Positions 23,350-35,200 of a stretch of 64,000 nt of DNA are shown here, piece after piece. The number at the start of each line of letters is the position of its first letter. The first letter of the stretch is position 1. The stretch spans positions 1 to 64,000 of the forward strand of contig JASAND010021138.1 in the NCBI GenBank assembly GCA_030248195.1, read 5' to 3'. This DNA comes from Trissonchulus latispiculum. Its lineage: Eukaryota; Nematoda; Enoplea; Enoplida; Ironidae. The position numbers were made by a program, and so were the translations under genes. Below the pieces are notes generated by a model. That model searched no databases, was not told the DNA's origin, and saw only the letters and a program-made list of their open reading frames with translations.

Positions 23350-23778
23350 GGAACGTCGTCCAAATTGAAAACGGAGCTCGTAAACGAAGCTCGTTTTCGA
23401 AAACGGAGATTTTATCGAAGCTCCGTACAGAGCATCGTATTGAGCTACGTTTTGTTTTTGTTGCTTTCAACGGAGCTCTGCTTTCTTTATAGTAACACTC
23501 TTTTGTTAAATTTAGCCGCAAAGTGCTAAACTGTCTGCGCTTTTTCAGACCATTTCCTTTCTCAAGACCAAACCGTCTGATTGTGCTGCTTTCACGTGTA
23601 TGCATAACTGTATATTCCTGCTATGCAGCATATATACTTTACAGCAGGCAAGCGACAAACCTTTCAGCCTGCAAGAAACTCATTATAAAACGAAGCTGCG
23701 TTACAAAACGTAGCTCAAGCGAACGTAGCTCAACGGAGCTACGTTAGTGAGCTACGTTTTGAATTTGGACGACGTTCC
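23350..23778. mobile_element. PIF/Harbinger-like MITE
   Basis: 429 bp with inverted ends GGAACGTCGTCCAAATT (match continues as AAAACGNAGCTC) and a 3-bp target duplication TAA at 23347-23349 and 23779-23781, as is usual for Harbinger (TWA). The interior repeats ACGRAGCTC in both orientations. No transposase. Confidence 0.8.
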
Positions 23779-23781
23779 TAA

Positions 23782-26700
23782 GGTTGCCGCAGACTTGATC
23801 TGCAAGCAGTGTTTATTATTATTGTCATATAATCTTCGTTCTTAGGCTAAAGTTTCTAAACGCTCGGCACCGATGTTCACTACATTAGTTAAACGTACTT
23901 TGACATGTATGTAGCCACTCCTTATGTACCCATTTCAGATCAAAAATTAAATCAGCCATTCAAACGAAGCTAATTTAATTTTTTATTTTCTACCTTCCAA
24001 TTAAACTGGATTATCACAATCATCGCTCATTTCAGTGCAACTAAACAAAGGCCTTACATGTAAAAGATAATGACTGCACATTAACGAGATATCAAAGCTC
24101 GCACTGCCGACGCGCAAGGATGTAGACACGGATGGGGGTTTTCGAGGTCGTATAATCCAGTTATAATCCTCAATTTTATTCCCTTCATCTCAGAAAGTTT
24201 TAGGTTGTTACTTCAATTAAATTCGAAAGACAGTTTTTATCTGAAAAATAAGAAATTATTGTAGATACAGTCATGTTTACTTTTCTAATCTATGTTGTTG
24301 TTTCCTATTATGGGAATAACAGCTCATTTGTTTTGTATAGTCCAACACGATCCCAGTTTTTTGCCGATTTTATGAGATAACTATGCCATAACTACCTCCA
24401 CTTTGTTTTATTTTTGGCAGTGGCAGTTCATTGTTTGTATGCTCTATTACTGGGTATTTTAATGTCAGGGTTATTTAATTTTAAGTTTTTTAAATTTAAT
24501 TCAATTTAATATTAAATCAAATTAATTAATTTTAATGATATTTAAATGAAATTTCAAGTAAATAATTATTAATTAAATAATATTAATTAATTCCTATTAA
24601 TACCTTTAAAAGTAAGCAGGAGGTTCAGACGTCAGACTCGACCTGGGAGTAGATAGGCACATACACAACACCGCCACCACACAGAAAATATGATTAAGTA
24701 AATATTAAATTTTAAACTGTTCGATATTTTATGCCGCAAATTTTTTATTTACTTTAATTTAAAACAAATACTGTCCTTGATTTTAACAATGTAGAGTTAG
24801 TTTTTTTTAGAATATATATATTTTTGAACTTTGATGTAAATATTAAAATTTAATAATAATTCAAAGTTAATACTAAAAACTTTAAATAAGTAAGTTTTAC
24901 TTCTAGCTATTAATGATGTTTTTATGTGTTTAGATTAAAAATAGATACTGTACATGAAGTACATTGTGCTGACAACTCCCACCACATTCTCAAGGACGAG
25001 TTGGTTGCAATGATTCTCGATTGGGTTCGGATGAAGTCCAGCGGTATTTGGGTAGATTGTTGAGTGACTTGGCATCAACATGAGTACGTTAGACCAAGTC
25101 ATCTGGCGGGCTGATGCTGTGGAGGGGGAACTGCAGGGTGGGTTTCCGGACATGGAGCTCGTTTTGGTGGTTGTATGAATTGTTTCGGCAGTGCTTGGGT
25201 ATATGGGGGAGGGCAGTGAGTTAGAGTGGTGGGAGGGAAAGGTGGAGGGTGGTGACATTTATTGCAAATGGGTTACGGATCAAAAATCAGTAGATTCGAT
25301 AAGTTTGTTTTCTGTTTATTACACTTTTTACGTTAAGGTATAACAGGTATATGAGCTGTACAGGTACTTTGCAAATCTTATCGAATATATAGACATACAG
25401 GATTAAATATATGCGCCGGAAAGGCACGTTGCATTGATGTTGCGTATTCATTTGCATGTAGTTGCTACCCAAGGAGATCTTATCAAAGTTCATTTCTCTT
25501 AGTTTATATATCACTGTTCTGTTAGTCTGATGGATATGATATTTTAGTTACCGTGCTTTGAAATAGACTATGTTCAGCTAATAGCCCACACCTAGCAGCG
25601 AAGTTCCAACTCATAATAGCCGTTGTTTGTCTAATGTCTGGTTAGAGAAATAGAATTGGGATTCTAAGAAAGCATAGTTTTCATGTATTCCAATAATTAA
25701 AATCAGTATTTAAGATAATGTACTATTATCAATTTCTGCTACAATTATAAGAAATTAAAAACACGTACCTCAAATAATGTGAATAGCCAAAACGGAACAA
25801 CGAAAGAGAGCACTTCAGACACAAACCTTTTCCAGTCCAAGTGCACCAATGTTTAACTATTAAACTTCAATTCTTAAGAACAAATCATTGAATTGTTCTA
25901 TTTTGTGGCAATCAAACAGTCGGGCTCTGGTGAGTACTTAACTTTTACTTAAAAACGACCTCTCTCTGGCAGACTCCTTAACTACTCCCCACTCTTACAA
26001 ATCTTTTATAAGTTTCCGTTAGACTCAAATGGTTAGAGTTCAAGAAGTTGAACAAAAACTATCCAGAAAGTGAAACTTCAAACAAATCAAGTTATTTGTA
26101 TAATAGTTCAAGTTTCAGGGTTCAAGTTAAGGTCTAGTATCATTTGGTCTACACTCTACCATCAACAAAGAGTGCGGACCTCTAGACAGCTCTGACGAAA
26201 GCGAATAGAAAACTAGGTGGACCTCCAACTGCCTGGGACTAAGACTGCCATCCAAGGTTCATTGGTCAATTTCCGAACCTTGGAGTCAACGCAAGCAACA
26301 AATGTTAAAAATATATTATGCTTTTGGTTGTATCAATGCACGGCAATTCTTTCTTTAAAGCAGTTTGTAAGTCAATATAATCCTACAGTGATCTTGGTTA
26401 CAGTAAGTGACAGTACGAGTTTGCTACTGAATTGTAATTGGAACCACTCATACTTCATTTTAATTTCTTTAAATGTCCTCCTATTCTGGAAGCAACGTTC
26501 TAAGCGTCAACAGGAAAAAGTAGACATCTTTGATCGAGTTATAGAGTGATTGAGCACCGAGTGATCGTCCATGGACAGACTATTCTGCCGACCCAAAATT
26601 TATGACTTTTAGGTTGAAGTACGCCAGTACTCTAATGGATGAAAGTTCGATAATGGCTAAAGAAGTGGCTATGTGTCTCATGAAGAGATAACAACTATGC

Positions 26701-28065
26701 AGCAATCTTGTCAAAAATGGCAGACAACAAGATAAGGTATAATAAAATTCTTAACTTTTTATAAACATTAAATTCAGTTTAAAAGTCTTTGCAGAGATGC
26801 AAATCCGATATAGTTGAACTTTTCCTTGGGAGTCTTGATTTTTGGGAAGAAACCAAACAGACATAGATAAGTTAGCCTACCAGATAAGAAGCATGAAAAT
26901 AGGTAGGTAGCGGTAGTTTCAGCTCTTTGGTCTGAGACGGAGTTGTAATAACTTGCAATATGCGATGAGGCATACTAATAATAATAATAATTTAAAAATG
27001 TGATATTAATTAGTTCATAATTCCACTTCCGACTGCTATAGTCCTGGATAATTAAACCGAAAAGTCAATTGAGCCAAGTCAGTGAATCTTGGTTTCGTTA
27101 GTTCTTTCATGAGTCTGTCAAGTCGATTTGTCATGGAGCCCCCATTTAGTCAGTGGGAACTGCCGTACATAATGGACTTTAACTCCACGAGTAATTAATT
27201 GCAATGGCAGTATCAACATTGAGGCGTCCCCATCAAAAATGTACAGTTTTTGAGCATAGCTATCCCTGATGCGAATAGTTGCATATCCTTTGATCAGATA
27301 TTTGCTACAAATAGTAACATTGGATTAGGAACGGGGCCCATAAATAATCTGCCAAAGTTCTTGTATAATCCGATGCAGTAATGATTCCTTTATGTGGCAG
27401 ATTGTTAACTTGTCAATGCTAAAATAAAGTGAATGTGTGTTGTTGTTTCTTGTATTGAAATTTGCAGGTAAATTGCAATAGGTAATTTGGAAAAATAGGC
27501 AATAGGCCCTATTAAAATGCGTTGCATAAAACACTATTTGTTACAGGCCCATTTTTCATACCTATTGACGATAAAATCAACAGGTATCTATTAAAATTAG
27601 CTAATTTTATTGTGTAGGGTATATAGTTGCACTTTATATTCATACGATAGGTCTTAATGAAACGATAACTGTTAAATAAAGCGAAAAGTCGAGCAAATAA
27701 TGCTGCAACAGTAAATAATAATAACATAACAAAAATAATTAAATAATAGGAAATAATGAACTAATATGAAAGATTAAACAAAAAGTTTCCATAAAAATTT
27801 GGTTTGTTTACTTATTTTACTTAACGGTTGCATGCATTTTATTACATGTTTTAATTTAAAACTTTTAAGATGAATGTGGTTAGTTTTCGCGTGAAGCCAC
27901 TGTCAACTGTCAAAGTTTTTCTCTATGGTTTTGTTTTTAGACATTGACGGCACCCTGTGTTTCCATTCTTCATCCATTTTGCCGAAGCAAACTGCTGAAT
28001 ATGGCGAGTAGAAGCACTTATAATTGGAAACAATTATCTTCTATAATAATTCGAAAATTTGACTG
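23782..28065. other. Long AT-rich interval
   Basis: No gene supported. At 24938-25055 a forward frame reads VHEVHCADNSHHILKDELVA then MILDWVRMK before a stop, and a shifted frame continues MSTLDQVIWRADAVEGELQG; this may be a decayed exon. AT-rich tracts occur at 24480-24610. Confidence 0.35.
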
Positions 28066-28073
28066 ATTCTATA

Positions 28074-29104
28074 TAGGGTTGTGCTTAATACTAAAAAAGG
28101 GGGGCCGGGGCCGGCCCCCGGCCCCCCAAATTGGGGGGCCGGGCCGCTTCATTTGGGGGGCTGGCCCCCGGGGCCGTGTTCAACACCGGCCCCCGGAGCC
28201 GAGTTCACCGCGGCCCCCGTGCCTTTTCCTTAAGAATATAATGATTTGAAAATAGTAATTTTTGCATATTATTTTATACACTTACGTTGCAAGTTTGCGT
28301 TATTTTTTTGTTCTGTGAAAATAAATGACTCCAATACCTTATTTCAATACTATACCTGCCCAGTTAACCCATCTTGCCAGTGCAGTGGCACATCAAACAG
28401 ATTAGAATAAAAATAATTGTAGGACTTAGAATAGACAGAATGGAATGTACTCCATTTTGGGAGAGGGAATCTTCCCTTCTGTCCCCTTTTCTAGATACAG
28501 GTTAATAGAAATTTAAATGTTCGTCTTGTTCTGCCGAAAACTTAAGAAAAACTACAGGTTTCTTAACATTTACTACAGGAAGGAAACTCTTGTAATTTTA
28601 CTATGTGGATGTTTTCCAGAAAGTATCCTACAACAGTCTGTAAAAATTACAAAAAACTCCACCGGCAACTAACGGCACAGGTCACTCTTGTAAGAAAACT
28701 ACAAAAATGCCTATAGCTTCCATCAAACTCTCTAGGAGGGAATATTGGCCAGAGGGAAATTTAAAAGATAGAGGGAACTCAAGGAATTTATAAAAACAGA
28801 TTCTAAACAGCTGTATAAACAGCTATAAACTGTATCAGTCCATACATCTTAATGATAAGATTGAACTGATTTCCGATTAATACTTTGTTTCGACAATAAT
28901 TTTCTAAGTTTTCCAAGAAAGCATTTTCAAGAAGTTATGTAGCTATTATAGAAGGTGAAAAATACCGAAAGCTAGAATTAAAAAATAGCTAATAACATCT
29001 TTTTTAATACGTCAGACTTGGCAAATTCCATACTTTCCAGCATGAAATTGAAACGGGGGCCGGTTTGGAGGCCGTGGCCGACACCGGCCACCGGAACAAC
29101 CCTA
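28074..29104. mobile_element. hAT-like MITE 1 (GGGGGCCGG-rich)
   Basis: 1031 bp, ends TAGGGTTGT...ACAACCCTA, with a perfect 8-bp target duplication ATTCTATA (28066-28073 and 29105-29112). Subterminal blocks at 28097-28220 and 29055-29093 are GC-rich repeats of GGGGGCCGG and its complement. No transposase ORF. Confidence 0.85.
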
Positions 29105-29112
29105 ATTCTATA

Positions 29113-30397
29113 TAGGTGATATTTAACAGGTATTCAAATTGCTCGAGTTTTATGCCTATTGAAATCGTCAATTAAATTGGAAAAAATCGCCTATTCCCTA
29201 TTGTAATTGAAAATTAGTTTTATGCCACTCTCTCATCCTATTTCCTATTGCCTATTGGACCTATTGGCCTATTGAAAGTTTTTTGCAACGGGCCCCTGAA
29301 AGCCTAACTCTGTCGTTTTTACCTAAGAGCTTTGTCAATGCTACATCGAAGTCATATTAAGCAGATTTATTCCAATAGCTAAGTGATATTCTGTAGTCAC
29401 AGTTTCTACCTAATATTCGGAAGTGGTTTCAATAACTAAGAAATTAGAAATTAAGATGCTAATCTCTTGTTAACTTTGCATATTTAGCACGCAAAATCAA
29501 CCCAGTTTTTGCTGGATAAGGATTTAATAGTATTCAAACCTTAACTTTATTACTTTTAAAATGTTAAATATAAATCAATACTACTTTCAAATGCTATTAA
29601 GCAGATTTAACTAGGTTAGCTTTTCTTCAAAAAAAGCCAAACACAAATTCAGGCCCCATACAAATCGCAAATTCCGCAATTTTCAATTTTAACTTTAAAT
29701 TTTCAAAATATTCTCCGACATGACCTGATTTTTCAGGAATCGACGCAATTAAACAACAAAATTTGCAACATTTTGAAACAAAAATCACCCTCATTTTGTG
29801 AGAGTATATTACAGCCGAATGAAGCACCACAGCGAAGGGATTATAGAAAAGTTATCTCTTTTACTGCCCGCCATTTTTACTAATTTTCTTGTTTATTCAA
29901 TTAATAGCTGGATAGTTAAGTGATGAAAGAAACTAGCTGTCAAGGATATAAAATTTGCTCACACCTGAGCTAAATCCGTTACCAAAAGTTTTTCATGGTG
30001 TACCCTTTTATCCAAGGGAAGCTTGACTTAGTACCCCCCTAGGATCAAATCAACGTGTATCAATGTACATCAGCTTGGTTAATCTCTCCAACATAGGCGC
30101 CAATTTCTACCTATGGGTCGGATTATGCCTGTGTGGGCCTCGGGCCGGACGCGGGTCGGGAAATCAGCGGCATACAATTTTCTTCAAGAACAGTTAAATT
30201 TTTCCAGTTTGTAAAGATGTGAGTTATGGAATTAAAGCCTTCACCGATTCTGAAATTATCTAATCTTTGGCACAATTCTGTTTTTCAATCAAACATGGCG
30301 TTACTCCCGGGGGTAGCACAGCTCTCACAAAAGGTGAGGTCGCTACTCTTATCAGAAGGATTTTCCCAACACTAGTAAACAATAACAGTTGACTAAT
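29113..30397. other. Interval downstream of the collagen-PEBP gene
   Basis: Contains several CCTATTG motifs (29145-29275) that also occur at 27558-27590, suggesting an older element that MITE 1 entered. No gene seen. Confidence 0.3.
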
Positions 30398-30403
30398 TTT
30401 ATT
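30398..30403 (-). terminator. Candidate AATAAA polyadenylation signal of the collagen-PEBP gene
   Basis: AATAAA on the minus strand, 183 nt downstream of the TAA stop. It is the first such hexamer I see after the last exon. Confidence 0.45.
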
Positions 30404-30585
30404 TACAGTTTCCCAAACAGTTTACATACAACAAAGCACCATCACCAATAGGTTGTACTGTGTACTCACTGTCATTGCAACGCTTTTCAAGAGTTGTCTA
30501 AAGTGAAAATGTACCAGTAAAAGTTAAGTATTTTTGTAAAGAATTCCAAGGATCTTTTACATTTTCAGCATATTAACATGAGAAC

Positions 30586-32230
30586 TTAGGTATAAATTAG
30601 AAAGTATGAAACGGCAAAAATGTTCAGTTTTTGATTTTGTGCAAACTGTTCCACATTGAAAGCTTCTCTGCCAGCTAGACTCGAATCGGCAGCAAGGCGG
30701 CTGGTTTGCTCCAGAACCACAAAAATGAAACGATGTCGACCTGGAATACAAAATTTTTAATTCCAAAGATTTTAATTAAAATTAATACTTTTTGATTAAA
30801 AATGTTAATTGCAATTTATATTGAGTTTAACTTCAAGTTATGCATTTAGTTATTGAGTCAACACTTTGACACGAGTTTACACATAGGACTGAGGACTAAC
30901 CTAGTTGCTATGCTAAACTGTAGATAAGCTAGTCTGAATAAACTTATTTTCGACCACACAATTATAAATTTATCTATTTGCTTAATTTTTTAGTTTATAA
31001 TTAGCTTTTTTGTTTATTATTTGCTGTGTATTTATTACTTAGTGTACAATTACCCGAGCCTTTAGCTGGACTTGGTGTCAAATACTCAAACCAGACATCA
31101 CCAGTGTTGAGTTCAGTTCCCACAATGTTGACCACAAACCACTGTATAAACAGAGGCTCGGGAGCGTCAACATCTAAAATGATTTAAATTGCGAATTTTT
31201 GCGAACCAAATGTCTATTGGACAGAAATCAGGATTGAAAGATGTGAAGAAAAGTGTTCACGACGGACACCTAATTTCCGAGTTTCGGTACCAGTACAGCT
31301 TACCAACTGATGTGCATAAACCGATAATTGTATAGCTTATTGCATTAATTTCAATGCTTGCTGACTTCCAAAAATCTATAAAAGCTATTTTTCACATGAT
31401 AGGAATCAGTTTCTAAACTGGCTTCCGGACAGTAATCTTAGATTCTAGTTTAACCTATCTTCATATAAAAGATTTAGTCTAAAAAGTCTTCACTCCACCA
31501 AACAAAAACCAGAGCTGGCTATTCGGTTTAATTCTCACAGGCGAGTAAGCGGTCTGTTATCTTTCAGTAAACATCTAATATTCTATTTGATTAAATTTTA
31601 AATATTTAAATTTTAATTTAAATTTTAATTCTATACTATTTATTTACCGAGCAGCATTAGTGAGTAGAGGTGGTCCAAAGATTCAGGCCAGTACAGAAAT
31701 CTTGGAGAATTGGCAACCTAAGATAAAGAAAAAACGAACAGCACCAAATAAACAGAAACGCAAAACAAGCAATTTGGATAATAAATAGAGTGAAAGGTTC
31801 CAGTCAGGATTGAGAGATGATTTCGCCTTTTAGGTTAAAATTTTACATTAAATTTTAAACTACTTATTCGGAATTAAAAGAGAAAGCTCACCTGCTCAAC
31901 ATCATAAACTTTTTGTTCTTCGATGGAACTGGAGGTAAATCTGAACTAAAAAAGGAAAAAAGGACATTAAAAATTCAGTAAAACAAAAATATAGTTCAGT
32001 GAACGAGTGGAAGATTGGTATATTTAAAGTTAAATAGAAATTTAGCACAAAAACAAAAAATAATGTCCGAGAGATTGGTTTTAGATTGTGAGAGGAACAG
32101 CATGTGTCACAAAGGGGTTTGACTTAAACTTACTATCACTTCAAACAACGGAGTGGTACTAAAAATTTGTGGCACAATCTGAAGTTCGCGAAGTTTGGCT
32201 TGGAATTCGAATCGACGGATCGGTGAAAAC
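30586..32230 (-). other. PEBP domain 3 (exons 14-18) and C-terminus
   Basis: Encoded by exons 32230-32134, 31945-31892, 31717-31648, 31173-31054 and 30740-30586. Landmarks: [87 protein letters not shown], then TAA at 30588-30586. It lacks the Arg-rich part of the DPDAPSR loop, has Gln in place of the HWL histidine, and is shorter (about 165 residues), so it is the most diverged domain. Confidence 0.87.
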
Positions 32231-35200
32231 CTAAAATAGAAAATTAATCACCAATATTAATATTTTATTTTTATTTTATTTTAATATTAATATCAATATT
32301 AATATTAATAATCAATATTAGAAACTCGCGACGAAATTTGCAACCGTTTTGCCAAGATCGAATCCTTTCATAAATATTGACAAGCAATTGTAGAACAATT
32401 GTCACGTCAGTTGGGATACAAATTCCTTCTCGTTGAATCAAAATGATTTCTTCAAAATAACTTAATAATTAATTAATTAATTAATTGATTATTACATGAC
32501 AATTTCGGCCACAGTGGGATCCCAGTCGGCATAGAAGAAATTTCCTGCCACCGGTTTCTGGACACAACCATTTCGACGGACGAAGGAACCCACATTGAAG
32601 TAGAGTCGGTCCTCGAGCAAATCCGAAGATAGGGTGGGACTGAAGATGGGATCAATTCTTCGGGTTTGCTCGAAGACAAAGAAAATGCAGCGATGTGCCC
32701 CTGAAACACAGATAGAATTTGAAAATACTAAATTCCAATTGAGTTGAAACTTGAAAAGCGGAAGGTTTACTTAATTTTCCGAAAAATTATTGATAAAGTT
32801 CATTTGTGAGCATGCCTTTATGGATGATTAGAAAAAGTGAAGCAAAGCGCTCAAGGCAGGGAATCGAATCACCGACTTGGCTGGCCTAAGTGACAAAATG
32901 TTTTGATCTATAATTACACTGATATTCTTCCTTTTGATTTTCGATAAAATAAGTTTCATCTTAGATCATAATTGTAAATATGTTCAAATATGATCAAGAA
33001 AGAAATGAAGAAAAGTGTCCAGGGCGGAGATCAAACCACCGAGATGGTTGAACCGTATTCGACTACTCTGCTAGGTTACCAGAACAGACAATTACTCAAT
33101 TGGAGTGATTTCAACATTGTCGGGCAAACATTTTGTAGGATACTAATTTCAAGGTTTAGAATTAAGTATCATACCAGTGGTTTGCTGAGGTTGCGGTCCC
33201 AAATACTCCGCCTGAAGATCGCCTTTGGCTATGGAACTGCCGGGGCAATTGGTGACCAGCCAGTGTAGGACACATCGCGATTGATAGTAGTCGATACTGG
33301 GTACATCCGAATCTGGAACGCACATTAATTAGTCCGAATCCAGTTTGTTTTGTACTTTTTTGGCATCTGGAACAGGCTCATCCAACTGAATGTTACTTTC
33401 TGTAGGGTTAGTGTTTGACTTGCAGATGTTGATTTTACTCAACGAATTTATCATGAGCGAGAAAAATAAAGGATTGTTTTTAAATCTTTACGAAGAAAAA
33501 TAACGACTGCAAACATATTGTGAACGTTACCGACAAATATCACAGTATAGAGCTATTAGTCAACGAATTAGAACTCTAGCTCTGCCACAAGGGGTTAAGT
33601 CAAATTGTAGTCTCCTTAAACGTAAAAGTTAGATCACTAAAAGCATCACTAGGCAGACCAATAGATCGATAAAATTGATCTCAAAGTTAGACACCAATTG
33701 ACCGGGCCGGAATTACTGCAGTTGAGTAGGCTTGAAACAGTTCGCCATTTCGGCCCATTTCAAGATAAAAGTCACTTTTTGATGCGTTCTGATCTTCCAC
33801 TTGATTTTCTTGAAGCTTTTATTTTCATGGGGGTTCTTGAGGTTCTGGGGTTCTTTATTGTTTGTAGAGATTTGATCTATAACTATGTTTAGTTTCATTT
33901 TTTGATGGGGGTTCTGGGGTTCTTGGGGGTTCTTAACTTTTCGAAGAGATTTGATCCGTGACTACATATATTTAGTTTCAAATTTTTGATGGGGGTTCTT
34001 GGGGTTCTGGGGGTTCTGAAATTTTTTTCAGGAGTTTTGATCCTCTACTGCCTAGTTTTAAGTGTTTGCTGGAAGTTCTGAGTGTTCTGGAGTCCGGGTG
34101 TACCGAAAAGTGTGCGCGTTGTCTGGGCTTAAATTAAGGACCAACTTGTTGTTCTTGTCGTCAGCTTTCGATTGATACCCATATTGTGGATATTGGATGT
34201 TTCATCACAGAATTTTCAGTCTAAGTTTATGAGAAAAGCCAGGAGGACCCCCCCCCCCCAAGTACACCCCGGTTATATGCTACAAATTTGATGATTGAGA
34301 TATATATACATATTATAAACATATCATGTCTGCTGAAGTACCTGCTGAAGGAAAGGATCCGCAACGTAGTCACGTACAAATCAAAGTCCTGGATGCAAAC
34401 GCATGAAAAAAATTTGAGAACCTCCTTTTTTTCTGATGGGGGTTCTGGGGGTTCTAACTTTTATCTTGACATGGGCCGCCATTTCTAGTTACGGGTTACA
34501 TGTGCTAACTAGGAAGCAAGCAGTGTTTTGTAACCGGGACTTTGTATTCATACCAAGAGCGAGAAAAATTAAGGTTGTTTTAAATCGCAGCGGAGAAAAA
34601 TAACGGCTGCAAAAATATTGTGAACGTTACCGACAAATATCACAGTATAGAGCTTATTCGGATCAGCATTCCATCGAACAGACGGTTGTTGACGACAGTC
34701 CGCTGGTTTCCCTCTTCGACTCGCCACAACCTCGTAGCCCGATGAGTAGTTGACCTAAAGCTCAAAATGTAGACAGTTACACTTCGCCGAATACCATATA
34801 GTCTACCTGATATGTGCTGATAATGTATTTTCAGTATGTTGGAATGTTGACAATAACTGGCACAGAATTTACATTTGTATTAAGTAATTAAATTGTATTA
34901 AATTGGGTGTTATTTATCATCAGTAGAGCTTTGTGGTGCCGGCATCATATGCGTCTTGGTTCGATCTCTAACAGAGGTTTAATTTTTATAAATTAATAGA
35001 ACAATAATGTGCTTAACGAGCCAAAATGGTCCATTAGGTCACCATTTGAAAATTACATAACAAATCAACAAAATCTGCATCGGCCGGGAATCGAACCCGG
35101 GCCTCCCGCGTGGCAGGCGAGAATTCTTCCACTGAACCACCGATGCTTGTGAAAGACGATTTCACTGCTGGTCCGTTGACTTTACAACGATCTTGATTTT

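Noticed and set aside
32473..32709. Minus [23 protein letters not shown] over exon 13
   Set aside because: Alternative frame of exon 13; the PEBP frame is the one in phase.
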